64,000 nucleotides of DNA, taken from contig NC_067200.1 of NCBI RefSeq assembly GCF_000699445.3, forward strand, positions 15,010,510 to 15,074,509, given 5' to 3'. The translations under genes and the position numbers were made by a program. Origin of the DNA: Schistosoma haematobium. Its lineage: Eukaryota; Platyhelminthes; Trematoda; Strigeidida; Schistosomatidae. A model generated the notes under the pieces. The model was not told the origin of the DNA. It ran no database searches and saw nothing but the letters and a program-made list of their open reading frames with translations. This document shows positions 36,400-48,364 of the stretch, one piece after another. Within the stretch, counting starts at the first letter, position 1. Each line of letters starts with the position of its first letter.

Positions 36400-38250
36400 A
36401 AGTATAAAGATTAGATTATTAGTTTTTTTTTGTATTTTGTAGGATTAGGAATAGGTATTATTTCTTATATGAATAGTACTTAGGGTTGTGATATTTCAGC
36501 AAACTGTTTAACTTGAAGACAGCTTACATCACGAACTGACCTCAGTTATTCAATTATCAAAAAAAGACAACTCGAAACATAGAAAAAGTAGTGTGAATAA
36601 ATGCATATATAAAAATATAAGAAAACAAACAAATTTGCGGAAGTGAATGTGAAGGTAATCTTTCTTAAGGATTGAGATGAATTCGCCGAAAAGAGAATTC
36701 TTCACTGAACTAATCTTTCTTATTTAATGTCTTAATGGATGTACTGCGTTTACAACAACGAATTTATATCGGTTGGATGAAATATATCTAGTAATAGAAC
36801 TAATGATATGCATTTAGTACTATTTTAGACTTATTCTCCGAATAAACCTTCATCCCAGAGTTGATATTCACTTTGAAGCTAAAACCTAGTACAATTCATA
36901 TCAAACGTAATTGCATTATCAGATTTAAGTCAAAATATCAACAACAGGATAATCCGAAATCTATTTCAAATTTTTAACCAATGGCTGAATAGGTTTATCT
37001 ACTTCTCAAAAATAATAATATTCAGTCACTTTAAAGCTTAATATTGTTTATCCGATTAATAGAAAATGAAGTAGAATACAATGTTAAAGTTTCATAATAA
37101 GATTAGAGATTATACTTCATTGATATGATTATGGAATAATGAATATAGTTTAGATAATTTGAATAGTATGAAAAAAGAAGTAATCTGATATGTCTTGTCG
37201 ATTGAATGCTGCTTGTTATTATCTGGTCATCGGTGATTGTTGTATCGGAAACGCTTATCACTCATACTCGGAACGAGGAACCTCTGCAATTCTCACGACG
37301 TGAAAGTAAGAACACAAAGGTTGGTATAAGTGAAGATTTATTAGGCCCCAAAACACAACGACGACGACGATGATGATGATGTTAACTGAATATAAGAATA
37401 TCGGATGTTATACAGAATAAAATATCATACGAGAAAACAAAACAAATACCACACATAGTAATTATCACATTGAATCAAGATGGAATTAATGTTGAACAAA
37501 AATCACAATGAGTAGAAGAACCTAATTTTGATTTCTCTTCCCGTCATATTACAATCATATTAAACTTATTGATTTGATAGTATTTAACTTTAAATTCACT
37601 TACTGTGGGTAATGAGTTCATTGTAATTTAAAGGTTGATTTAATCCATTTCTTCTTAGAATATGAGCCATTTGAACGATTACTTTGATATTCTGTTTATT
37701 TACAAGTGTGTTAATTAAAAGGAAAATCAATGTTTCACTGATTAACTGTAAAGCAATATCTGTTGAGACTATAATTTATGGACGAACCAATCAGAGTTAA
37801 GATGATAAGTCTTGGATTTTGGCGCGAAATTCACTCACCCAATTGTCTAAATAAATTATAGTCTTACCCAACTTTCGACTAATCATGAATCATAAAAAAT
37901 AGGTTAATGAATTTAGATTTATTTAACATTGAAAAGGATTGAAACTATACCTCATTACAATTATTTTTATATTGATTTGTTAATATTATCGATTATTAAT
38001 TTAAATTTTGATCAAAATCATTATTGAATCAAAATTAAAATTGAATAATCAATAACTTATGGTATGTAACAAAATTTCTCAATGTTGTATGATTTAAAAA
38101 AAGAAAGATCTAATAAAATCAATAAAAAAGAAAGATATAGCTTTCTAATATTATTCTTTCATCAATGAAACTAAGTTTTAAAAAAAAGAAGAGAAAAAAA
38201 CTATTTCAGAAAATGTAATTTACTCAGTAAATAGTATTTGGAGATAATGG
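36400..38250. other. Intergenic stretch with degenerate repeats
   Basis: A family A relic on the minus strand at about 36848-36930 (CCCAGAGTTGATATTCACTT). A GC-richer block at 37190-37360, ending TATTAGGCCCC and an (ACG/ATG)n tract at 37362-37382, resembles an LTR edge but is unassigned. The rest is AT-rich. Confidence 0.35.
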
Positions 38251-38254
38251 AGAA

Positions 38255-38585
38255 GATTTGTAGTTCAGGTGGATGGTTTTTCGATGAAATTTTATTCTTT
38301 GAGTTAGGTAGTTTAATCATGGAGCTTTCATCATTCATTTGAACGACATTATCAATATAAACTTCAGGTAGAAGTGAAGTATTCGAATTTCTCTATATGA
38401 CAGACTTAAAGTCAACAAGAACTAATTAACATCGAAATCTACAGGATAAGTTGTGAATCATATGTGAAGAAATTCTAATACTTCACTTCTACCTGATGAT
38501 ATTGTACAAAAGAATGATGAAAATTCTACGACCAAACTATCCAGCTCATAGAACAAAACTCTATCAAAATAGTATTTTATTTATC
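38255..38585. repeat. Foldback repeat (family C), about 330 bp
   Basis: Left half 38262-38400 and right half 38465-38580 are inverted copies with moderate divergence. The best part is CAGGTAGAAGTGAAGTATT at 38364-38382 against its complement at 38479-38497. A third, direct-oriented piece lies at 42165-42255 beside a Penelope-like relic, so this could be a pair of Penelope-like terminal repeats. That link is inference. Confidence 0.55.
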
Positions 38586-38589
38586 TAAA

Positions 38590-39970
38590 CAGTTTAAATA
38601 ATTCAGAAATGAGTGAATTTTAGCCTAAGATGTCACTTGGAATGTGCCTTACATCAAACCTTTAAACATTGTTCGTCTAAATAATCAATCATCACATCTA
38701 TTCAAATACGAATACAGTTTCAATACAGTACGTTTTAAATTGAAAACTTTGAAAAGATTCATTTGAAATTGACGTACTTTCCAAAAATTTGATATCATCA
38801 TATGCAGTCTGTGGAAATTAATACATAAATATTAAAAGTAGTATTAGATTAGCCATTATTTGGTTATTAACAACTTATAATTCCATCTTAACACTAAACA
38901 TATTCGATGATAGTAACTATGGTATATTTAAAAATCTAGTGAAGGTAGGATTACTTGAGAAATATCAAACTATCTCATCTGACATATTGGTAAGTAGATG
39001 ACCATATGAAGTAGCATTTTATCGATCATTATAACATGATCAGTTTCTATTCACATTAACGTAATTCATTGAATACTTGTATGATTAGCTCGAAGCAACG
39101 AACACCTTGGTAAGAATGAATCATGTTTTAAACAAAGATGTTTTGAAGACGTTTATGATATGGACCGACTTGAATTGAGCCTGATACATATGCCTTCAGT
39201 AATATTCAATGAAATATCTAAGTAAAAAGAACGTTTAATAAAACTATTTATTTTCCAGATGGAGTTAAAAAAAGGTGAACTAGTTTTGCCATCTTAGTGT
39301 GTTTTTATAACTTAAGTTACTTTTTTGGATATTAATTATATTGGGAGATTTATCTGACGCATTAGTGTAGCTCTATATTCTTCATTAACAATATAATTAA
39401 CAAATTCAATAAGAGGTTTTGTTTGATTACGCTTAATCGATAGTGGTCATTTGATAGTTAGAACTAAGGTATTCTAGATAATTTAAAATATTCCATCACA
39501 CCGATAGTAAGCTTAAAATGTATCCACTACACGTAGTACAGGATACAATTTCGCTAATCAAACAGCTCAGTCTTTCTATTCAGAAAATATATTGGGTTTG
39601 TTGACAGTGATATACACAGTTTATTTAGTATAGTATAATGTCTGAAAGTAAGATTAAGTAAGACAAATGTATATGAAATACAACCGTCATTATAACTAAT
39701 TGGAACATTTACGATTTTAATCCCAGAATCATACAACCAATTCAATTTACGTATAAAACACTTCCTATTGTCTTACATTTCTACATATAAACTTAGAAGT
39801 TTTGTTGCTAAACAATGTAGTGTCTAATATGCATATGTATCGATCCATCCTTTTTACCTTTATCAGTACAAAGTGAATAAGAGAGAAATTTAAACAAACG
39901 AAGAACAGAAAACGGACGATAGTTTTAGAGATGAAGGGAAAATGATACAGATGAAAATTATTTAGGAAAG
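38590..39970. other. AT-rich intergenic stretch
   Basis: No feature recognised. Confidence 0.5.
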
Positions 39971-39977
39971 TTGGGTT

Positions 39978-40080
39978 GAGGTTAGCAGTAGAATCCAGGT
40001 CTATTGTTTCATCTTATCAGTGAATTGTCAAGGGAATGACCAAATTGAGGTTCAAACTCAGTAATTTTCACCGTTAATGT
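39978..40080 (-). repeat. Degenerate family A relic
   Basis: GGTTAGCAGTAGAATCCAGG followed by TTGTTTCATCTTATCAG matches the complement of the hammerhead end. Core lost. Confidence 0.45.
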
Positions 40081-40589
40081 TCAATGTGTTACACTAAATT
40101 AGAAAGTCCAGAGAGCTACTATATTGTCTTACAGACAAAATAGGTATATAATTATTAATAAGGGTCTTAATTATCCTTTTATGAATATCCAGGACAGAGT
40201 TTTGATCAGACTTTAACAGACTTTGTGGAACTTTCACACTTCACATTATAGTAACCTACTAGACTTCCACAGAAACAGATTCAAATTGACTTCATATGTG
40301 ACTAATCTAGCTTTATATAATATGATACTGTAAGTTATAAATATTTAAGGTGTTCCCATAAAGAGACAAACCAAAAAGGAAGAAAATAAATAAGTTGCAT
40401 ATTATACGAACTGAATGCTGTCCTAATTATTGAATGAGTTTATAAAAATTATAAACCAGTTAATAATGTAAGTGGTAAATAGACATGCGTGTGTATCAAA
40501 GAAATTATTGTATGGATAATGATATTAACGTAGACACATATAGAAGTATACAAAATAAATAGAGATTGAGATGATTCAAATGTCACAAT

Positions 40590-40745
40590 TGATTGATCAC
40601 TGGGTGGTGATCAATGTCATACTTGTCTTGTCCTTATTAGTGCAGATCGAATGCTATCGATCATGTTGCAATGTGGCCACCAGTCTAGGTGACTCGACAC
40701 TGCGGGCACTATGTATTGAGGTTTAGATGGTGGTTGGAGGTAGTA
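40590..40745 (+). repeat. Unclassified GC-richer repeat
   Basis: Starts near GATCACTGGGTGGTGATCAA (a short palindrome) and contains GTGGCCACCAGTCTAGGTGA and GGTTTAGATGGTGGTTGGAGG. It looks like the 5' part of a dispersed short repeat. My recollection that related repeats continue into a hammerhead is unverified; no hammerhead is present here. Confidence 0.35.
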
Positions 40746-41152
40746 ATAGTAAAGTTAAGGTGTGTCAGTGTTAAAGTTAGCACTCAAGCTACACAATTTT
40801 CAGCATTACATTATTCCTACTTAGTTAATTTCAACGCTTTAGTGATGGTTATATAACATTATTGTTGGTTCTAAAAATAGATGTTCCTATTACATCTAAA
40901 AAAATATTTACATCGAATGTATCTTATTATAAAACCTTGTTTCATTTGAAAATAAGGCATCAACACACTTAACTAGTACTAACAATACATGACGGATGAT
41001 GAATAATGATTATTTTCCAATCTGTGTAATTCACAACTCAAAAATATTGATCTAATCACTTGATTAGTTCATAATCCCGACTTACTAATCAACAAAATTA
41101 TAGTCAATAAAACAGCCTCTCAGTTTTGCCAGTGTCACAACTACACGATAAC

Positions 41153-41370
41153 CTACTTACTTACTTACTTACTTACGCCTGTTACTCCCATTGGAGCATA
41201 AGCCGCCGATCAGCACTCTTCAACCCACTCTCTCCCGAGACTTCCTTTCTAGTTCTATCCAATTGTTATTCATTCTCCTCATGTCTGTCTCCATTTCTTG
41301 GCGCAATGTATTCTTTGATCTTCCTCTTCTCCTTTGACCTTGATGATTCCAAGTGAGGGTCAAAGGAGAA
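41153..41370 (-). mobile_element. RTE-like 3' fragment (SNKRK subfamily)
   Basis: Begins with a six-unit (TTAC)n tail at 41153-41176. The minus-strand frame reads through [20 protein letters not shown]. About 215 bp, strongly 5'-truncated. Confidence 0.75.
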
Positions 41371-41379
41371 GTACTGAGG

Positions 41380-42110
41380 AATTTAATACAACTATTTCCA
41401 GTCAACAAATTCCAAATGAAATAGTATGTGAATCTTCTATTCCATTTTAATCCACAATCAAAATGAATTAATAATACGTCTATTGTTTGTAAAAACAGAT
41501 CAATAAGTAACAGATTTTCGCTTTCTAATAGACAGAATCGATAATAAAAAGATGAAAACTAACACTTAAAGATATTTGAAATGATTTTGAAAAAAAAGTT
41601 CCATCATAATCACTATCACCTATGCAATTCAAGAATGAGGCGTCAAGATTTCTGTCAGCGTTTGATTTACTGATTTCCGACAGTAATAGGTACTCATACT
41701 AAGTTAGCAATTTTCATGCAATTAACATATAAGCGTAAAAGGTAAAAAAAAGTTTTAATAAGTGTATTTATCTATTGTCATGTAAGGATCTCAACTAAGT
41801 AGGCTAAATATTAAAACAAGAAAATATTTTGATAATGATTTTTTGGTTCATATTACAATTATGTTTATCTAAGTACACCTTAAGCTTTCAATGATTGTTT
41901 TAGATAAAATCAGTTCGTGACTATGACAAACTTTAAACAGTTGAACGATTTCCGAAAACACTGTATCTCAAATATTATATAGAGTTTATACTTATTATAA
42001 TATAAGAGATATTATCTTTTCAATAGATTAGCTTTGAAAAAAAAACACAGCAAAATATCGCTGTCCTATGTTTACTCATAGACAGACAATAGTACTATTA
42101 TTACCCAATC
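41380..42110. other. AT-rich intergenic stretch
   Basis: No feature recognised. Confidence 0.5.
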
Positions 42111-42159
42111 GATAGTTGGGTTAAAATCATTTATTCAGGGAGACGTTTTTCCTGTAAGT

Positions 42160-42260
42160 TAGTTGGTTCGATTATGAAGAGTTCATTATTCTTCTGAATA
42201 ACACTATCAGCGCAAAGTTCAGGTAAAAATGAAGTGTTCGAATTTCTCCACATATGACTC
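42160..42260. repeat. Family C terminal-repeat-like piece
   Basis: Related to the left half of the 38.3 kb foldback (shared GAAGTGTTCGAATTTCTC, CAGGTAAAAATGAAGTGTT). It lies on the 3' side of the minus-strand Penelope-like relic. Confidence 0.5.
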
Positions 42261-42544
42261 ACAGCTTGTTTTGTTGACTTCTATCTTGACTAGTTATTGT
42301 TTACCTTTATCCTGTTATTGTCTACCATTTTATTTGGTCCTTGGTCCTATATTTGTCTATAATTTTCCTGATCGATCGATAGATTGGATCGACTTCAGTG
42401 TGTCTGTTGATCGCTGATTGACCTAAGTATCAAGCCCTTAAAAATCCTCTGACGCTTTTAGAATTTCTCTTTGTCTAAGATCTCAACATTTTACCAGTCG
42501 AATGTATCCACAGTTGTCCATATGCATTGGTAAAAGCGAGGATA

Positions 42545-42960
42545 TGTCATAGCGCTTGACTGCCAATTGCTAAGTGTATAGGCGAAGATAAAGGGGGCGT
42601 CCACTTTTACCGATGTAACGTTTTTGACAGTTTGAAAAATTTATTTTGTGAATGGTATTCGGTTCCCTTTCATTTGTCACTTCGTCTTTTAGTTTGCATA
42701 GGATTGATTGAAATGATTTTGCTGGTTTGTGTGCTACACCTATTCCAAACAGCTTCAATAATCATGTTGTCATTTTCGACATGTCTTTTACAAATGATAA
42801 AATGATCCGTTTGTTAGTTTCTATACTTGATTTAGTTTCTGTCAATGAGTTGAGTTGATAACTTTCTGATGAAGTTGAAAGGATAACCAATGTTGTGAAA
42901 GATAATTTTGAGATATTTTTCTTTATTTTTCTATACTGAAAATGTGCTGTATTACACATT
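42545..42960 (-). pseudogene. Penelope-like element, GIY-YIG end of the ORF
   Basis: One minus-strand frame, 42959 to 42570, broken by a single TGA at 42759-42761. The upstream half reads RIILSFVKDMSKMTT, then LLKLFGIGVAHKPAKSF. The downstream half has the GIY-YIG endonuclease region with the intact RYIGKSGRPLYLRL block. In the C-x2-C pair before YIG the first Cys is replaced (NFSNC). Penelope-like retroelements carry RT plus GIY-YIG; only the linker and endonuclease remain here. Confidence 0.75.
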
Positions 42961-42969
42961 ATTGATCCA

Positions 42970-43300
42970 CAACTAATAAGATAAAATCTAATAACATTTT
43001 TTCTATTTAAAACTTATATTTAATTAATGATTTCTCTGACATTTACACTTCGGGGAAGTAGTGATGACATCCTGAATGAAAATGAAAACAAAATGTGTTG
43101 TGCTTGGTAACAAGTTTAAAGTTGACTTTTAAAAAAACATTTATATCTGAAACATAATTGTTTATGTAAATATTTGAGAGAAATTCATTAATCTTTAGTA
43201 AAATTCTTTATATTACTAACTTTATAGACTAAAATCTTGTATGCTTAAAAGATCTTGTTCATTTCCAGCTTTTTTACATTCTATATAACTAAAATTTTTT
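42970..43300. other. AT-rich intergenic stretch
   Basis: No feature recognised. Confidence 0.5.
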
Positions 43301-43311
43301 CTGTTGAGGAT

Positions 43312-43662
43312 GTTGGATTCCCAGAAATCACTTGGAAAAGGTCTTAATTTTGTAATTTCACTCTGAAAATTTGAATTTTATGTTTTCGCACCAAGCGACG
43401 CTTCGTTGACTCACTCGGAAATCCTTGTCTGTCATTAGTTGATGGATTGTTTTAGTACACTATTTTTTGGCTTTCCCAAGGCCGTTTCTATCATTGTATC
43501 AATAAGCTCGTATTTTCTGGGTGCTTGTAGAATACATTCTCTTAGCCTCATCAAGACTTCGTTATCTAGTTAGCAGGTCCGGGGACAACGGATTAGAATA
43601 ACCTATCGTGTCACTGTATCCTGGCCTTCGTTCCGTTCACCGAGTAAAGTGAACTCGTAATA
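43312..43662 (+). mobile_element. Solo-LTR-like repeat (family H), copy 2
   Basis: Same order of blocks as 20942-21340: TGTTGAGGATGTTGG, TCACTTGGAAAAGGTC, CTAGTTAGCAGG, TATCGTGTCACTG, GTGAACTCG. Diverged and slightly shorter. Confidence 0.45.
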
Positions 43663-43669
43663 GAATTCA

Positions 43670-44280
43670 AGCTTATCATTTTCTCACTTTAACAGGAGAA
43701 TCTTCAAGTAGAAGACTTTTTAACGTGAGACCTTAGTACTCAGAGTTGTTATCTGTTTTTAGTATGTGGATGATAAAATCAAATTATAATGTCTATAGAA
43801 AATAATTTACGGTTAATGTAGTTCCTTATACTATACTGATTAAGATGTTAATTATTGCTGTTATTTAAACTTTATTCATTGCTTGCATTCATTAATTAAA
43901 GACCAGAATAATAAAAAGTTGTCATAGAACGCAATCTTAATACAAAATTTTCACCTTCTTGTATATATCGATTGCTAGAAAAATAGCAGATTCGAACACA
44001 TCTGACATCTCGAAACTCTTCCAGAACTGTCATTTGTACTCCTTTTTTTGCATAACTTGGTTGCTAGGGTGTTTTAAGGATGCATAATGACGAATAAATT
44101 CATAGGTATAATATACACAGCGTGTAATAATTGAATTAATAGAAAGAAATTGTGGCTTACGTAATGACAAAACTTGATATTATTCAGAAATCCCATATTA
44201 TTTTTCCTAAATTTCATCACACTTGTATGATTGATGTGAAAGTATCCAGTTTATTAATAATTACGTTATACATTAAAATT
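43670..44280. other. AT-rich intergenic stretch
   Basis: No feature recognised. Confidence 0.5.
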
Positions 44281-44284
44281 AGTA

Positions 44285-44460
44285 AGGTTCGAATCCCGCT
44301 AGGCGGGATCGTGGATACTCATTGCTGAGGAGTTCCACAGCAGGACGAAACGGCCGTCCAATGCTTCCAGGTTTTCCACGGTGGTCTACCTTTAATTGAC
44401 TCATGATCTCAACTATTAAAAATTACTATAATATCCACTAAACCGCCTCTGATATTAATA
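44285..44460 (+). repeat. Family B hammerhead repeat with intact ribozyme
   Basis: Begins inside the B box (GGTTCGAATCC at 44287), continues through the hammerhead to CTCATGATCTCAACTATT and the tail ATTACTATAATATCCAC. The tRNA-like head upstream of the B box is truncated. Confidence 0.8.
44320..44363 (+). ncRNA. Hammerhead ribozyme, core intact (family B)
   Basis: CTGAGGA at 44325-44331. Helix II GTTC (44332-44335) pairs with GGAC (44343-44346) through one G-U pair. GAAA is at 44347-44350, helix III is the short ACGG/CCGT, and cleavage is predicted after the GTC ending at 44358. Helix I CATTG (44320-44324) pairs perfectly with CAATG (44359-44363), where other copies have CACTG/CAGTG, i.e. 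a compensatory pair change. Predicted active from sequence only. Confidence 0.8.
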
Positions 44461-44884
44461 AAATATTGCTCTGATGTATCGTTTTTCGTTTTAATGAATT
44501 AAATCAAGTTTTTTTATCTGTTGATTGATAAAATAAGTTAGTGGTATAGCAATGAAACGCAAACAAGACCTGGATATAATATCGATTTCCGTCTCGTCAA
44601 AAAATCACTATTGATTGGTCATATACATACTTAGATTTAAAAAAGTTACCATTCCAAAATTAATTTAAATCTATTTAAAATGGTTAAACAAGAAAATAAA
44701 CCTAGAACTTTATTTATTATAAGGATCGAGTTATGGAGATTGCTGAATGCTTATGAGATCTAAGTTATTCAACTACTAGAAGCATTAGATAGCTATTTCA
44801 TCTTAGTATGGGACTTAGAAGTAACGTTTTCAATCACATTCAACAACATCTAGAATCAGCATACTTATAATTATTATATATTCA

Positions 44885-45165
44885 TTGATAAATAGCTCTT
44901 ACGAGGAATCGTTAGAGTTATGACCAGTCGACTTCAACTACATTGGGTGTAAAGTACCTAACAAGGACAATCAAAGATGGTCTCACAAAGTCGCAAATTG
45001 ATTGAAACTAGACTTACATACCATATGATCTGGTTTGAGTGGTCTAGAGTTGTCACATGAGACCATGTTGTGGGTTCGTTCCTCGACTGAGGTAATTCGA
45101 CTGTACAATTCTAGAAAACTCCATAATAGAATATAACACTATTCTAGTCTTTGCATATTATTAAT
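44885..45165 (+). repeat. Degenerate family B copy
   Basis: A-box-like GAGTGGTCTAGAG, B-box-like GGGTTCGTTCC and hammerhead remnant spacing are recognisable, but the catalytic bases are gone. Confidence 0.45.
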
Positions 45166-45169
45166 AGTT

Positions 45170-45600
45170 GTTAAATTTAGACTGACTTGAGATTTTTATT
45201 TGTTTCGTTCAGATAATTGTAGTGAAGTGGCTCAGTTGAAATTTCATTGTATTCAATACGTAAGATTTGAAACAAATTTCAATAATTCTTCATCTTTGAA
45301 AAGTAATTTGATTATATTGTAATTTTAATTCCCAAGTTGTCAAGGTAAAATAATATTTGCATTTATAGAACTTTTGATTTATCTACTCCAGTGTTTCCTG
45401 TAATTAAATGTTGAAAATTGTTTTCACATTCTACCGTAATTATCACTTTTTAAAAAAAGGGTTGTCAATTTTGACCAATTATATGTGAGTATGAATGGGA
45501 AAAATCAACTATAAACTATTGATTTATACAAATATTCATCAAGATTAGAACGAATAGTTTTACAGAAATTAGGCGCCAAGTATAGAGAAGTCATTATAAG
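45170..45600. other. AT-rich intergenic stretch
   Basis: No feature recognised. Confidence 0.5.
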
Positions 45601-45606
45601 TGAGAC

Positions 45607-45777
45607 TTATATTCTGAAATAATCTCAGCGATTGAAATTTAAACTAATTCCAACGTTTCGTCCAACTAACTTGTCTAGACATTTTGATTACCACCCTGAA
45701 GAAGTCCAGACAAGTTAACTGGACGAAACGCTGGAATTAGTTTAAATTTCAATCGCTGAGATTATTTCAGAATATAA
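45607..45777. repeat. Near-perfect palindrome (family D) with a hammerhead-like motif
   Basis: Arms 45607-45680 and 45704-45777 are inverted copies of 74 bp with four mismatches around a 23-bp centre. In the right arm CTGAAGA (45696-45702) is followed by a 6-bp helix (GTCCAG with CTGGAC) and GAAA (45725-45728), resembling a hammerhead with one extra A before helix II. Helix III and a cleavage site are not evident. A related single piece lies at 57394-57470. Confidence 0.75.
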
Positions 45778-45789
45778 TTTTGCATATAT

Positions 45790-46430
45790 ATAAATTAATG
45801 AGATTAAATTGTGACTTCTGATTCAAAGTTTCAATGATTTGATCCTGTTTCAAGTGTTCATTTCAATAACACAGATATATATATATATAATCATAATATT
45901 AATCACTGTTCATTATTATGTATTTGGTACAATAGGGGACTCTCAATAGAATAGTGGATATCAAATATAGCCTTTTGTCTTAAGTTTATATATTTCTAGA
46001 TAATTCTAAAATTGATTTATAGGGATTATAGTATTTCTAGAAAAAAGATGAATCCATTATGCCTCTCAAGTTAAATTCAAAAATTTAACTACTCTAATTT
46101 TCTAATGTTAGGAACAAAATAGGTCTTTTTAATGTCTGCTTAACAAAAAATTGTTAAAGTGCTTCAAAGATATCAAAGTATTGACTACTCTATTTTCATT
46201 CTCATATTAAGGTAGAAAATCTTTTTTTAAAAAAAGAAGGAAATTTGTGGCTTTCATAATAGTTTACGTCAATAACTAGTCATTAAATGACAATTTTAAA
46301 TGAATTAATAAATAAATTGGTTGTACTGTACTTGATAAGTAAATTGTGATATCATAAGTAGTGATAGGTTCATTTCATAATGGAGATACAAACGCTTCAA
46401 TGAATGCAAATGCCATGTAGTATCGGTTGA
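45790..46430. other. AT-rich intergenic stretch
   Basis: Short (AT)n at about 45873-45890. No other feature recognised. Confidence 0.5.
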
Positions 46431-46432
46431 CA

Positions 46433-46890
46433 TGTTAAGCCCATATACCTTATTCTAGCTTTCTAACAAGTCAATCTATTCATTCTACTTGAGTCACATT
46501 CTGACCTTGTTAGTTATTCGCTTATCTCAATCTTGACTGTTTTTATATGAGCGCATATTGTGTGTACATTTCTAATCCCATTACTCATCACATGTCTGTA
46601 ACTTACTTTTGTGTAACTATAAATATTGATTAATGACCGGCTAAATGGAGTTGGCTCACCCGCCATTCCCACTGTGCATCATTTCGCTTCACTTCGCTCT
46701 ATTCCATTCGCTTCATATACAAAACATATGTATTCAAAAGTCCATTCTCGTTATTTGGCTTATTTAACTCCGTTATTGACTGGTGCGATTTGAGTGGATG
46801 ATTATATACGAGGATAGGTGACACATATACATTTCGACAGTAATCATTCATACGATCTACCTGGAGTCAGATCCCGGGCCACTAAAGCAG
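46433..46890 (+). mobile_element. LTR plus leader of an LTR retrotransposon (family G), plus copy
   Basis: Begins TGTTAAGC and aligns with the complement of 17060-17495, including CTTGACTGTTTTTATATGAG and the GGGCCACTAAA leader at about 46876. No gag-pol follows that I recognise. Confidence 0.55.
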
Positions 46891-46894
46891 TGAG

Positions 46895-47560
46895 CCCGTC
46901 GACAACATCGTCCAATCTAAATGACGACAAAATAAAGGGACCACTAAATGCAGTTAATAAAATCTATATTTTCATAAACACTTCAATAGGCAAACAACTA
47001 ATTCAATGGCTAATCATGTTTACTAATGATTTAATTCAGTAAAAAACATAGTCATATAATTATAACTAATTATATCAATTGATAGCTGAATGGTAAGCAG
47101 GACCATGTTTTCTCTTGTCTTTAGTACACATAAAATTCAATCGATTAAGTTACAGTATGGCCACTGGTCTATATGGTATGCGGTTTCATACATTAAAATT
47201 CAATGTTCTACAGGGGACAAACCACATTTCAAATAAATTTATGGTAATGTCCTTACCTGGAACGATGCGAGTGTTATCCAGATTCAAATTTCCCAAGTAG
47301 AATCACTTGTCACTAGTTTGTTGATACACCTTAGTAACATCTGTTAGTTAAAATAAAAATAAAATCAAAGTTTTCTTGAACAATTTCTTTAACTATCCGC
47401 AATGTATACCACTTAATCTATGGAAAACTAAATTACAGTGCATTTAGAATAACAAATACATTTATAATGAAAACTTAATTGGAAACTTTTGATTCGATTT
47501 CTGTCTTTTAAACCATAGTTCATACTGAAGCGAAAAGTATCTTTAATTCGTTATGCGTCA
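46895..47560. other. Intergenic stretch, nothing assigned
   Basis: Two short open frames (46818-47042, 47115-47300) have no recognisable similarity and are weak gene candidates. Confidence 0.4.
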
Positions 47561-47567
47561 GTATTAG

Positions 47568-47855
47568 TTACCTACTTATTTACGCTTGTTACTTCTCGTG
47601 AAGGTGCATAGGTCGCTCACCAGCATTCTCCATCCAACCCTGTCCTGGGCAATCCTTTCTAGTTCTTTCCAGCTGTTATTCATCCTTTTCATATCCCGAC
47701 GTAATGTGTTCTTTGGCCTTCCCTTTTTTCTGCTTCCCTTCAGGATTTCAAGTTAGCACTTGCCTCGTGATGTAATTTGGTGATTTCCGTCATGTATATC
47801 TTATCCATTTCCATCATCTTTTAATATAGAATAATACTTCTTTAATAATCATTAA
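47568..47855 (-). mobile_element. RTE-like 3' fragment
   Basis: Minus-strand C-terminal remnant beginning with a degenerate TTAC tail (CTACTTATTTACGC). It is older than the 17.9 and 26.6 kb copies, with a small deletion in the ADMKRMN zone. Confidence 0.7.
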
Positions 47856-47859
47856 TAAT

Positions 47860-48360
47860 TTTTCATCATCTATAGAATATATATAGATTTTATTAATATT
47901 ATTTAATTTTCTTTACAAATTATTCACTTCTCTTTCATCATTTTTCTTTTATACTTAAAAATTTTTCACTCTATAAAAAGAAGAAGAAAAAACCACATGT
48001 GTTCGTTCATAAAGTTATATTTATTGATTTATTCAATAATCAATTTATTGATTATGATATTTCTTTTTACAATCACCATGGTTATGTAACCAAATAATGT
48101 AGGTAAAAAATAATTCTAAGTAACAATAAATAATGATTAATTTATTTCTTATTAAAAGTCAATTTATACATTAATAATATTAAATCTTAGTGAGTTTATA
48201 ATAACATTCCAACAACAACAACAAAAATAAGAAGCTGTTTCATTGGTCTGTTTATACAAAACCGACGAAAACCCCAGAAAATTGGTGGTTGAATCTAATG
48301 AAGTTTATTCAAATCATATCTAGATAAAATTTTCTATGTAAACTACTCATCAAATTTTCG
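47860..48360. other. AT-rich intergenic stretch
   Basis: No feature recognised. Confidence 0.5.
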
Positions 48361-48364
48361 TTAT

